Assembly (NCBI GenBank): GCA_026874595.1
Contig: CM049315.1
Span: 77,536,401 to 77,600,400, forward strand
Direction: 5' to 3'
DNA from: Sipunculus nudus
Taxonomy: Eukaryota > Annelida > Sipuncula > Golfingiida > Sipunculidae
Length of the DNA stretch: 64,000 nucleotides
Shown here: positions 25,969 to 37,182 of the stretch, piece after piece
How positions within the stretch are numbered: the stretch's first letter is position 1
Layout of the letters: the number at the start of each line of letters is the position of its first letter
Notes under the pieces: model-generated
The model's database searches: none
Seen by the model: only the letters and a program-made list of their open reading frames with translations
What the model was told of the DNA's origin: nothing
Position numbers and translations under genes: made by a program

Positions 25969-26510
25969 CCGCTGCACACAATAAAAAGGGGCACCTGTCA
26001 CACATTTGACACCCGAAGATACCTATCATTATGTCAAACGTTCTGTCTGAAACACAAATGAAAATTTACATGCTTTGAATGCATTCCTTTGATGCATGAA
26101 GTGTTACTGTAGAATAGGCCCCGCCCTTAAACACGTATGTTATAAATTTAAGTGTTTAGAGAAAATTCGTGTTCTTTAATTATATAAAAATAATAATATT
26201 TCAGAAGACAGAAGATTTTCCAGCCGTTTACGACTTAAACCAACTTGAAATCTAGCAGTTACCAAGTTCATGGAGCAGCTAGTGTTTTGCCACGTCGCAA
26301 AATGTTGCGAATTCTATAGTGAAATAAATAGTGAAATACATTTGTTTCAGGTAAAGAACACTTTACGCTGTCATTCGCACAATTCTCGGGACATCTTTGA
26401 TATGTCCCTGAATGCATATTCCTCTTTTTCAGTGTAAACGATATAAATTAAGTCAAGTTTTCGTCACTACAAGTTTGTTGTGATATAAAATTATTTCAAA
26501 AAACATTGAT
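25969..26510. other. Anonymous non-coding sequence
   Basis: No gene or repeat recognised. Confidence 0.5.
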
Positions 26511-27686
26511 CAGAATTGGGTCCAAATGTATTCTTTCTTTTGAGTACCTTTTAGAGCACTCAGTACTCGTACTCGTTCTTCAAACTAACAAAAAACACGA
26601 ACTTGTATTTGAACACATTGAAAATCTTCTACGATCCTCAAATAGCGTTTATAAACTGCAGTCGTGACAGTTCCCCCTCAATGTTACCGCTGCTTCGAAT
26701 AGCATGATTTTCTGTGTCTTACCACCAGGGCTAGTACAGAGCAAAGAATTGTAATAAGACCAATGGGAACGTTGTATCGCAATGGGCATCCAGCTCCAAA
26801 TTTAAACATGCGACGCCTACTCTGGCTGGTCCTATATTAATAATATCAGTGTACAGCTCTACGTGAGGAGCGTGACTGTACTCTTATAGACTGGTTAACA
26901 TCTGACATATCCTTCGGTTGTCACTTCTCAGTCAATTAATACGGATACAGCTTCTCAGGATAGCATCTGATCCCTGGTTTGGGGTCAACGTGTACGGAGT
27001 TCTGACTTACAGGTTGTCACATGATCTCCCTTTTCCTACTTTTTGTATCAGTCCAGTTTTTACTATGTTTCCTACTTTTTAGGTTTGCTCTGTTACATGC
27101 AGTGTCATAAAGATATGATTTAAGGGAGAAATGGTTTATTTGCTCCTATCGGTAAACTATATATGACTGTTTTAACACCACGTGATCTCAAAACTTAGCA
27201 TCACATAGAGTTGATCATGAATGAACATTATAATCTAGTTACACGTGTGATTTCAGTCCCACTTTGTCCTTTTTCCCTTTCAATTTTCCTTCTTGTTTTC
27301 TACTATTTCATATCGTTGTGCTTGACAGCCTGGGCCTTAACACCAACGGGCTCTTCACCCTTATTAGAGTGGATGTTCAACATTTCCGGGAAGATTCTGA
27401 GAGCGCGAGGATGTGGGAGCGCACTTCTGAGACTCTATGTACTAAGTGCTATGTTTAGTTGCATCATAACAGTTTTATTGCACATGCTGTCATAAATTTT
27501 TAGAAATAAACCGTTACCAAAATGTGTTCTTGTATAACTAAAAGAGATTGGAAACTAAACAAGTAAAAGTACTCGTTTAAGTACCCATGAGTACATTCAG
27601 TCTACTCGGTACTCGTACTCGAGTTCTTTTGTAGAATGGGCTTATAAGTACTCAAAAACTTCTTAAGTACTCGGACCCACCTCATG
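26511..27686. mobile_element. Decayed hAT-like element with GTACTC subterminal motifs
   Basis: The left end CAGAATTGGGTCC and the reverse complement of the right end, CATGAGGTGGGTCC, form imperfect terminal repeats. Both subterminal regions carry TTTTGAGTAC and clusters of ACTCGTACTCG. The flanking octamers ACATTGAT (26,503-26,510) and TCATTTAT (27,687-27,694) match at 6 of 8 positions, compatible with an old 8 bp target duplication of the hAT type. No transposase is encoded. It contains a copy of the CCGCTGCTT repeat. Confidence 0.5.
26670..26840 (+). repeat. Dispersed repeat copy (CCGCTGCTT family)
   Basis: Reads ACCGCTGCTTCGAATAG, then ACCACCAGGG, GAATTGTAATAAGACC and CATCCAGCTCCAAATT, paralleling positions 76-210. 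It lies inside the hAT-like element. Confidence 0.55.
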
Positions 27687-28987
27687 TCATTTATTAAACA
27701 CGAGCAAATGAATAAGGGATTTTTTCTCGCTCAATATGGAATGAGCAGCATATTGTTCTTACTTTATATATCTTATCGGTTTTCAGCTACATGGGCATTG
27801 AACTAATATTAGATACTATGCATCCTGACAAAATGGAGTAAGATATGGGTGTTATTATTCGGAAGTGCTCATTCAGTCTGTACTTTTGTAACGGGATGAA
27901 TGCTATTTATTTATAAATTATTTTTTTCATCACTTTGCGGTCATCCTGGAACTGTGTTGTCGGAGCACTACCATCTTGGAAAAATACGTTGTATCGTTTC
28001 ATAAACATGACTATACCACTGTTATCTAAAGGACAATATTAAAACAACCAGAAGACTCAATGTCTTAAAATAATAAGTGGTTTTCTTTTGAAAAGAACAT
28101 CTACTCGTTCTTCTCCTGACAAAAGTAAACGACTACTGAGAAATAACACCCGCCAGCGGTGGTTGGCACGCGGTTGTTTAAGACAGACAGACAATAGGAG
28201 TTATTTATGAATGACACAAATATAGCGAAAGGAAATAATGCCGGGTACAAGACCTCTTCTCCGGGTTGTGCACCTTTTGATCAAATCGAGACGTATATCG
28301 CAACGAAGTGAAAATAATTTATGGTCGGAAATGGAATAAATCCTGTGGCGAGTCTTTATCGGTATTCCTCATACCTTCCCAGAGCCCCCTGTCTGCGTCG
28401 AGACCTCATATTTACATACAAATGTAGCCCCCAGAGGCCTGTGGTAATTGAATGCTATGGACAAATCTTACGGTCGAAATCGGTCCAAAATGATCGATGT
28501 ATCTCCCCCCTCTGCAGGGAGCTGCCTTGCTTTCCACAATTAATAGCTGTGAAGGAGTTATGATTATGTTATGAGGAAAATCAATTGCTTCTGCTTCCTT
28601 GATTAAAAATATAACCGTAAAATTCCTGGTCAACAAAAAGAGTTTTATACCTGTAATTGCCACTGCGTCGTACTAAACCTTTCATATAAATCACATTATG
28701 TACTTATCTGTGTATTTACTGATGTTTAGTATTCCAAAAATGGGGACTTTTACTTATATTAGCGAAGAAAATCATTGATTCCCTTCTCCTGTCGATATGG
28801 TTGGGTCGGCAGGAATATGATTACACCCACCCAAGTTAGCGCCTAAAATCTTTACTTATATACACTTTGCCTAATAGATTGTTTCTACCCACGCAAGATT
28901 CACAGACGTTATAAACCTGTGACTTCCTTAAATGAAAAAAAAAACAATCTTGTTGCAAGTTCGAAAGAAATCAGTTTATTTGCTCTT
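27687..28987. other. Anonymous sequence; less AT-rich island at 28.14-28.56 kb
   Basis: The stretch 28,140-28,560 is repeat-free and has an 80-codon frame with no known domain. No gene is claimed. Confidence 0.35.
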
Positions 28988-29207
28988 CACCAGCAATCCA
29001 TGTGTTGTACACCAGCAGTCCATATGCTCTACACCATCAGTCCATGTGTTGTACACCAGAAGTTCATGTGCTTTGCACCAGCACTCCTTGTGCTCTACAC
29101 CAGCAGTCCATTTGCTCTACACCAGCAGTCCATGTGTTGTACACCAGCAGTCCACGTGCTCTACACCAGCAGTCCATGTGCTCTACACCAGCAGTCCATG
29201 GGATGAA
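28988..29207. repeat. 22 bp minisatellite, 10 units
   Basis: Unit CACCAGCAGTCCATGTGCTC plus TA. Many units alternate between endings GCTCTA and GTTGTA, suggesting a 44 bp dimer stage. All three plus frames stay open for about 70-95 codons because of the repeat; I do not regard them as genes. The array abuts the LTR fragment. Confidence 0.95.
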
Positions 29208-29631
29208 GAGTAAATAAAGGGGCTGTGTTTTAGAGCCGAGAGAGCAGCAGAGAAGATTTCTAGCGGACGCAGAAGCGTGTGTCAGTTTCTGGGACCTTGT
29301 CCGACGAGTGCGTCAATTATAGATTTTCGTCAGACTTTCTCCTGGATTTTATGCATTTGAACTTCAGTTTACTTTCTGGATTGTTGCAAGAGCTTTACAC
29401 TGGATTGTCATTCTCCGAGAGTATACATTTAAAGAACTGGTGGTATCCAGGTACTTTGCACTTTGTGTATTTTACTGTGTGATTGTATTGATTTGTTTTT
29501 ATACCGCTGTTTTACTGTATAATTGTATTGATTTAGTGTTTTGTAATGTTAGGGTTGTTTTAAGAATAAATTATGGTTATTTATTAACAAAAAAACACTG
29601 ACTTCTTTATTCATTCCCCTATACATTTCAC
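29208..29631 (+). mobile_element. LTR fragment, copy 2 (plus)
   Basis: Aligns with 53,868-54,370 of the complete LTR. It begins in the TATA-box region (AAATAAAGGGGCTGTGTTTT against AAATACGGGCTGTGTTTT), includes AGAAGCGTGTGTCAGTTT, and has AATAAA at 29,565-29,570 before an A run and CACTGACTTCTTTATTC. The U3 part and the last ~95 bases are missing. It is truncated on the left by the minisatellite and on the right near the TTAA-flanked transposon. Confidence 0.8.
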
Positions 29632-29642
29632 CGCAGGATTAC

Positions 29643-30672
29643 TTAAGCCTCGGTTACAACCCACTGCGGCAACCGCACACCGTAGATCACCGTTCGTTTT
29701 TTGAAACCGCAGAAATACTTATGCGGCCGACATGCGAGAACGGCAAGGTGTCTTCCTCAATCTCACGGCCTTCGCACGGTAAAGCAGTCTAACCCTGCGG
29801 ACGCCGCAAGCTAACATTGCGGAAGCCGCAAATAATCCTAACGACTCAAAGGTACGCCGTACGTCTCTCGGGTAGCCAAGCAGGCGTTAAAAATCGCACG
29901 GGTATCCTACGACTTACGTACGTCTACTGTACGGTGCCCGTACGGAGCCCGTAGGTGGCTACTTGACGCACGGCCGCCCGCATCAACTTAAGCGCGTGCG
30001 CTAATGTCAGTAAAGCCGTGATCCCAACCCGCCGTACTTGCAAGTGCGTGCTGTCTACTTGCAAAAACGTGGGCAAAACTTGGGGATCCGTACGTGGTGA
30101 GTACCGCCCCAGTACAGATTTGGGAGCAAGCAGACACGCCGTAGCACTTTTAGTGCAGGAGGAACTTTCGCTGCGTTCGTGCTGCGTTCTGGCTACGGAT
30201 TCAAACCCGACATCGGGCGGAAAAACTTACGTTGTCGCACTTGCACGCACTTACAACATGCGAGTGAGTCAGGACACCGTAAGTGAGCACCACGTGTGAG
30301 TACTACCTCAGTACGACAACGTGGCAATCGCACGAAGATCGTACGTTACAAGCACGTTGTAAGCACGTACAACTCACTTACCACGTGCGCATCGTACGAC
30401 GCACGCAAACGCCCAGGGGCCACGTACTTACACCTTGGCAAGCCGTGCGTTGACGCACACCTTTCCTACTTTTGCCACTCCCTCTCCGCGTTTTCAGAAA
30501 AACGTGGCGGCCGTGGCCTCCCCAAAATACGTACGGACTAAAAACACGCACGGTGGGTTGTGACCGGGGCTTCACGGTGGTTGCGGAGTCCCTACGGCCT
30601 TTGAAAAACGCACGGGAAAGCCCAAAACACTCGCCGTACGGCGACCGTATCCCGGTTGTGACCGAGGCTTAA
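29643..30672. mobile_element. TTAA-flanked DNA transposon, non-autonomous
   Basis: Between TTAA at 29,643 and TTAA at 30,669. The left end GCCTCGGTTACAACC matches the reverse complement of the right end, GCCTCGGTCACAACC, with one mismatch. The interior (1,022 bp) is far more CG-rich than its surroundings and dense in GTACG/CGTACG. A second internal copy of the end (GGGTTGTGACCGGGGCTT) lies at about 30,549-30,566. TTAA duplications are typical of piggyBac and Kolobok elements; a TA duplication of the Tc1/mariner type also fits, because the palindromic flank is ambiguous. The open frames in it (65-93 codons) show no transposase domain. Confidence 0.7.
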
Positions 30673-31005
30673 AGCAGACTCTGTTACTCAGTATCATGAT
30701 AAAATTAATCTAGTCAAAGGTCAGTTAAGCTGAATTCATCAGTTTAGTCATAAATTACACTAGTCAATAACATCATTGGCACAACCTAGTCTACAAATTA
30801 AATCTAAAGGCGTTGCAGACAGTCAGCATTGAAGAGCAGGAATGTTTAAAATGTTATTCGCAATACAACATACAGCGCAATCATGACTCAATATGGGAAA
30901 ATGTTCCAGAGTCCCTATATGTTAAATGATACATTCATATATTATGGACTATCCTGGTTGATAGTTCATTGATCACTGAAGTACATTGAATAGTTTGGGT
31001 CTCAC
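30673..31005. other. Anonymous non-coding sequence
   Basis: AT-rich spacer between two transposons. Confidence 0.5.
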
Positions 31006-31650
31006 TAAACCTCGGTTTACCCTAATCCACGATTAGCGAAGACGCGAACCAAGGATCGCATTTATCTTAATGATCGTGGACATTTTTTTTTTAATTTTTC
31101 CAAATTTTTTACTCTTTTACGGTTTCATACGCTTAAATATGATACAATACGTTTAGTTAGGATCCTGGACAAGATCAGAAGCGGTTCCCCTTTTTCATCC
31201 AAAGCAACCTTTTTTAAGGGTTTGAGGGTTCCGGCCTGGACCCCACCCCCCTTTTCCAGATTTTGGGACCTTTTTTTAGGTTTTTCCTTATTCCTCCTGG
31301 GTTGGACCCCCCCCCCCCTTTTCCCTAAATCCTGGATCCGCCCCTAAAGATCTACCACGATCTATTAACCGATCCCTTACCATTCTATGAAGATCTGGTA
31401 CAATTATATAACTATCCGGTGTGATCTTTTACGATCATCACGATTTGGATCTATTTTACACACGGTTACGTGGCCTTACGTTCATAAAGTTCTATTACCT
31501 TTTGTTGCCTTCTGTTATGATATAGGAAGGCGATTAAACACGTATTGAGACAAGAACGGTTTATAAAGAAGGTAGATTTTGCATGTCATCAATTTGTCCA
31601 GTCACTCCACTTAGGAAATCAGGGTATTTTACTACGCCTTATTACGATTA

Positions 31651-34350
31651 TGCCCCTTTCACACATTCACGTTTGATCGTACGTCTGGCCACGTTTCGCA
31701 ACGTTCTCGGAGAACGTGGGTGGTCGTGGAGGTTGGAAATGGTCGCCGGCGACGTACGCTCATTGTTCGTCCATTGTACGTTGTCATTACGTCCAGTACG
31801 TTCGACTTACGACTGGATCGCGAAATAAAACGTGCGATCCCCGTACGCTTTTAGTACGTCCACAACGCCCCCTGTACGATATTCTTACGTTGTTAAAACG
31901 CTTACTGCGACCATTTTACGCTGTATCACGTCAACCTTACGATCGATTAACGTGTGTACTACGTGTTTCGTGATCTTAGGACGCTCAGTGAGCGTTGTTT
32001 GCGTCTTTTGTAGGACTCGAGTACCAAGTATATATTAACCCCGGTTGTTTTGAGTAGCTTTCATTTCCAGTCTGACTTCCGATGAGTGAACATCATACCA
32101 GCTATTGCAAGACACATGTTGGTGGCAATATATGTTGCCATTCAGAATGATTTGATTGCTGCAAAAGAAAGCGCCTTGGCTGTTTTGGCGGAGGAGATGC
32201 GGGACGATGGGGAAACGGCGCGACAGATGGGTGAGGCCTTGGCTGCAAACCAGAATTCTCTTCGGCCAGTACGAGCAGCTGATGATGGAGTTGGAGATGG
32301 CTGACAATGCCAGCTTCAAGAACTTTCTTCGCCTCGATCCGCAAATGTTCTATGAACTGCTGGAAAGAGTTGGTCTTCGCATTCAACGTCAAGACATCTT
32401 CTGGAGGAAAGCACTGCCTCGAGGCTTTGCATGAAGCTAGCCTGCACCCTCAGGTTCTTGGCCACTGGCTGCACATACAAGTCTCTGATGTACAACTTCC
32501 GTGTGGCGCACAACACCCTTGCTCGGTTCATATCGGAGGCAATTATTTCGGAATATGCTGATGAAGTCCTCGCCATACCTACCACCATCCAGGGTTGGCT
32601 GGACATTGCTGAACTTTTCTCCAGAAGATGTAATTTTCACTACTGCCTTGGAGCTATAGACGACAAACATATCGCAATCTGGTGTCCTTCGAGATGCAGA
32701 TCAACATATTACAACTGTAAGGGCGTCAATTCCATTGTTTTGATGGCCCTTGATGATGCGGACTAATATTCATTTGGGTTGATGTTGGTGCCAATGAATC
32801 ATGTTCGGACAGTCAGATATTCGGGACCTGCGAACTCAAGACTACAACAGAGGATGGTACTTTTGCTTTCCCTCCACCCACACCACTACCTGGAGATAAC
32901 TAGGATCTACCCGATTTTATTATCGGAGATGATGCTTTCCTCTTGAGGACCTGGGATTATGAAACCCTATTGTCGAAATCTCACAGATGAAGAGCAGATA
33001 TTTAATTACAGGCTTTTAAGAGCCAGAAGAGAGGTTGAGAACGCCTTTGGAATATTAGTGCAAACGATTTGCCTGTTTATTGACTACTCTAAAATGACTC
33101 CAAGGAATGTGGAAAGCGTGACTCTGGCTTGTATTTGCCTGCACAATATAATGCGGAGACGCTATCCTGCTATGCAAAATGCTCTCTTACGCAGCAAGGA
33201 CCTGCAGGGTATACCTGGTGCCTGACGTCAAGGACAAAACTTAAATGTGAACTTTCAACCAGGCCGCGGCAACAGTGCAACAAATGTAGCAAAAAATGTG
33301 AGGGATTATTTATCAAGGTATTACTCGCATCCTGTAAGAGCTGTGCCATGGCAGGCTGCAAGTCTTTTTCCAGAACGATAACATTTTTTAAAGCTACATT
33401 TCAGTGCATAACAAGAGACACTAAAAAATAAAATAGGTAAAATAGAAAATAATACTTTTGCTACCGCCCTTATAATACGAAATGTAATTTCTCACAGTTA
33501 TTTGATATACACATGCCAATTAATCTTAGTTATTCATGTTCCCCATGTTATGCTTACATCCTTAATGTTATTTTATATGAGAGGGTCTTGCCTATATCTG
33601 GCAACTGTCACACCAGTGAAGAGTGTTATACAGTGTGTAACCATCTGATAAAAAAAAAAGAAAGAAAGAAAATAGTATATCAATATTTATTATTTTAAAC
33701 TATTTATTATTTTATTTTATTTATTTTAAACTACAATAAACTATAAAATTTCTGGGTATTGTGGAATAAGGAATTTGGACCAAGTTTATGATTCATTTTG
33801 TTACGCTTCGATATTTGGACTTAACATTTTTATTGAAATACAAAATTAGATTTATTAAAAAAAATGACGCAATGAGAACGCCGAGATGACGTGGTAAGAA
33901 CGTGCTGAAAACGTACAACAGACGCCATGGACGTTCACAGAATGTGAAGAGAACCTAATTGGGACTTCTTGGACGTAAAGAGAACGTATGCAAAACGCCA
34001 AAGACGCGCTGATGACGTAATAAGAGCGCACAACGAACGTAGTATGGACGTACAATTGACTCAGTCAAGAAATGATGGCGACCACCCGCGTTCTATGTAC
34101 GTCCTTCGCACGTCCTTTGTACGTCCACTACGTTTTTTGTACGTTGCATACGTTCTGAAGTACGTTTCGGCACGTTTGTCGCGATCGACCGCGCTCAAGT
34201 TTTACAGGAAAACTTTGTCGTAGAGGGTTGGCGATCATGGCGACTCTGTGACGACTTCTGGGGACCATTGTACGTTCAACACCGCGACCACAACGTTTCC
34301 CGAGAACGTGGAGATCGTAGTGGCTAGAACGTGTATGTGTGAAAGGGGTT
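31651..34350 (+). mobile_element. PIF/Harbinger DNA transposon
   Basis: Terminal inverted repeats TGCCCCTTTCACACATTCACG (31,651) and AACCCCTTTCACACATACACG (reverse complement from 34,350) match at 18 of 21 positions. Both sides carry TTA (31,648-31,650 and 34,351-34,353), the TWA target duplication of PIF/Harbinger. Length is 2,700 bp. About 350 bp inside each end is packed with ACGTNC/GNACGT motifs, likely transposase-binding repeats (inference). One decayed transposase is in plus orientation. The Myb/SANT-like second protein of full Harbinger elements is not recognisable. Confidence 0.85.
32086..33225 (+). pseudogene. Harbinger-type DDE transposase, broken
   Basis: Plus-strand pieces: 32,156-32,430 (LMMELEMADNASFKNFLRLD), 32,431-32,765 (MKLACTLRFLATGCTYKSLM...YCLGAIDDKHIAIWCPSR), a middle part in another frame (FIWVDVGANESCSDSQIF... 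then FIIGDDAFLLRTW) and 32,959-33,225 (MKPYCRNLTDEEQIFNYRLL, REVENAFGIL, CICLHNIMRRRYP). These are the ordered blocks of DDE_Tnp_4 (PIF/Harbinger) transposases. The three acidic catalytic positions are still present: D in GAIDDKH, D in SDSQIF and E in VENAFG. It is broken by at least three frame changes (about 32,420, 32,765 and 32,955) and an in-frame TAG near 32,900. The enzyme would cut and join at TWA sites in the nucleus; this copy cannot. Confidence 0.88.
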
Positions 34351-34610
34351 TTAGCCCACCACACTCCGCCACGTTCTTCCACGACCTTAAAACGATCTGC
34401 TATAATGCCCACGTTTACTGTGCATTAATACGCTCTGAATAGATTTTTTAAAAAATCGGCATGATCGTAGACAAATTTCAAGCAGGACCACACTGTCACC
34501 ACAATTTTGATCCACGATCTCTCACGCTCTATAAGATGAAATACGACCTTAACACGATATTTAAAAAAATGACCAAATCGTGGTAATCGTGGTCTAGTGT
34601 AAATCCCAGC

Positions 34611-35110
34611 TTTACCACGTTCTATCTACGGGTCACTACGCTCTCGAAGGTCGTAACATAGAACTTGCCTTTACCGAAGGACACCGTATGAGGACGTGAA
34701 AGAATATGGGTGGTCGTGGGGGATCCAATATTTTTTTAAATTTCAGAGAAAACGGGATAGAACGTGGCCCCTGACATACAGGTTCGCACCTCTTGGAACC
34801 CTGGATGGAGCTTATTTGGGGTGGCAAACCCTTGGAGGTGGACAAACGTAAATCGTCTTGTCTACCGAGAACGTGGCCTATTGCCGTAGGATACCGTAGG
34901 AAAACGTGGCTGAACGTGGTAACCGTAACGCTCTCGTGACACTGACGTAGGTGAATGTAGATGGAGGTGGCAGTACCGTAGCGAGAACTTGGAAGAACGG
35001 GACCTATATGTACGTTCCTTTTACTGAGGACATGCTTAGGTACTGTCGATGAACGTGAAATACCAGCGAGAGATCATTCCCGACAATACTACGTTCTTGT
35101 ATGACCCTGA
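34611..35110. repeat. ACGTGG-rich transposon-like sequence
   Basis: Dense in GAACGTGG, CCGTAG and ACGTTC motifs like those in the neighbouring transposon ends, so probably part of another element of the same general kind. I could not define termini. Confidence 0.4.
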
Positions 35111-36356
35111 AATAGTTTAGAACACATACTGGTACATGTTCTGCAATATTAAACATTTTGTTCATTGAAGCTGACATGAAGGAGACAGCAAAATAAATTC
35201 CATTTCATAAGTGTTGGTTTTTGGAGAAGACCTTACTGATATCAAACACAAATGCGAAGGTATCGCAGACCTGTGCTCTCAGTTCTCTATCTCAAGGCAA
35301 TGAAACCTGGTCAAATTGTGCGTACGTACTGAGAACAGCGCCCCAACAAGATTTCTACCTGAGCTGTACTGAAGGATTTCTTTCATCAGATGCCAGACCT
35401 AATCCCAACAAAGTTGGCCTTAAAGTGAAGCTCCGATCGCTTCATTTATATTCATTGAGTTGTGTCCATCTTGGCTGTACCCCGAACACCTTGCTATGCA
35501 AAGCAGCGGTTAAACAAAGGAGATACATTAAGAGTATAGTAGCAACTGATATAAAGGACCCTCTCTTGGTCGGTCTGCACAGTCTCAGCAGTCGCTATCT
35601 CTCTGGAGTGGAATGGACCTTGGGACGAACCAAATAATAGATGTTTAAGACATGCTATAGATTACTGTGATGTAAAACTTGGGTCGAGATTAGAGTCAAA
35701 TTTTCTCGTCCTGGGATTCTGATTGTGACTTGATGGTCCTGAACTCCGCCTTATACTCGGATTTGAAGGTCAAGACTCGAGAAATCAGACTCTGTCCATC
35801 TTTGTCACTCGGACACGAAGAAAGTGGACTCGGACTAGAACCTAAAGGAATCGGACTTTGACTGGACCAGCCTGGACTGTGACTGTTACAGTGCCGACTC
35901 GGCTACATTACTAGTTGATGAAAACAACAACATATTTCTAAAATTATAATTATAGTTATAATTATATACATTAAGTGACCAATATGAGGCTATTCTTATC
36001 TGGTGATACGAATGACAGGTGTTTAAACTGTAATTTAATTATCAATACTCAATTGTAATGGAAAAGGAACAATTTATTCATACTCAAACCAAATTCATCT
36101 ATATATATAATCTATAAGGGAGAACAATAAATAGGCTGAAAGTGATATATAATGTACTATATATGGATGCAACTGCGATTTTTATAATCTGTCCTGCCCT
36201 GGGGCCCATATTTGATGGCGATCGTGTATTTCTAAGTCGAGGCAGAATTTTTGTTTGGGAAAAAATGTGCTCTTCTTATCACGTGCAATGATGGACGGTG
36301 CACAATCCATTAATTTAGACCTAGCAAATATTTAAGAAAAGATTCGATTAATGTGT

Positions 36357-36358
<2 letters not shown>
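35111..36358. other. Anonymous sequence with GACTCGGACT-like degenerate repeats
   Basis: A 138-codon plus-strand frame at 35,221-35,637 has no recognised domain; it includes a short match (AGCAGCGGTTAA) to the CCGCTGCTT repeat family. From 35,650 to 35,905 there are many GACT(C/T)GGACT-like words. I do not call a gene. Confidence 0.35.

Positions 36359-36422
<64 letters not shown>
36359..36422. repeat. (TA)n microsatellite
   Basis: About 32 uninterrupted TA units. Confidence 0.97.
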
Positions 36423-36426
<4 letters not shown>

Positions 36427-37035
36427 ATAGAATAGATTATGGATAAAAAAAATGGCATAAGCAGTGACCATTCACTAGGAAGACGTCGAACGTTTGTTGA
36501 ACTGTGATGAAGTTTAGTAAAAAGTACATGTCTATTTTATTCATATAAATCAGCATAAACTATAACACCAATCATAATCATGGAAATGTCCAGAAAGCTT
36601 CATTTAGACAACTCGAAACTTAGCCTTTGTTACGATAACACACAGAGCTCATGTCATACCAGCCCGAACATTCAGCCTACATTCGGGACAACTTGATTGC
36701 GTTACATTCCTGTAGCTAACTTCATACAATCTCGTACATGCTGCGTCCATTATGAACTATTGTACTCGGATAATTTCGACTTCGTTGGAATGGAAGGATA
36801 TGCCGTGCTTTAAGGCTCATATAGGAAATGGTTGTATTGCAAGTAGGAGCTTTTCTTCGTAAAATTTGCAGTAGTAATAACCCTAGCTGTCAATGACAGA
36901 ACAACGTTCTGGACGTATGCGGAAAGTACTTCAACACTTCTTAAGTATATAACGTATAACAAAGGACGTTCAGGGCTTCCCTTAACACGTCTTATAAAGT
37001 ATATTTGGCATGTGGGGTATAGAATCGACAATTTT
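36423..37035. other. Anonymous non-coding sequence
   Basis: Nothing recognised. Confidence 0.5.
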
Positions 37036-37182
37036 AGGTTCATTCCCGCTCGTGTGTGTGTTTGTTCACATTATAACTCTGCATTGGATTATGGGACGGA
37101 TAAGAGAATGCTAGCACATAGCGTGCATCCATATTAAGGACCGTCCACATAGCTAAGGCCTGCATTTCTGAGAAAGCATATT
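37036..37182 (+). mobile_element. Helitron-like short element, copy g (fragment)
   Basis: Shows the family's internal order in shortened form: TTCATTCCCGCTCGTGTGTG, TTTGTTCACATTATAACTC, then GGCCTGCATTTCTGAGAAAG and ATATTTTTAA at the degraded 3' end. The 5' terminus and central part are missing. Confidence 0.5.

Larger units (their letters stand above)
31006..34610. mobile_element. Older element split by the Harbinger insertion
   Basis: The left edge, GGTTTACCCTAATCCACGAT followed by TA, pairs with the right edge, whose reverse complement is GGATTTACACTAGACCACGA followed by TTA (about 20 of 24 matched). Both inner flanks are rich in ACGATC and GATCGT. It is interrupted by the complete-ended Harbinger element at 31,651-34,350, so the original element would be about 0.9 kb. 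The section at about 31,155-31,340 looks like a further insertion with C-runs and ends in GGATCCGCCCC. I see no clean target duplication. Confidence 0.5.

Noticed and set aside
28919-29217. Three overlapping plus-strand frames of 71-95 codons
   Set aside because: All come from the 22 bp minisatellite; no frame is favoured.
25162-29631. One LTR retrotransposon bounded by these two LTRs
   Set aside because: The LTRs are in opposite orientations, and the 3.2 kb between them encodes no gag, protease, RT or integrase.
35221-35637. 138-codon frame as a possible gene
   Set aside because: No domain, and part matches a dispersed repeat; no splice or promoter evidence.
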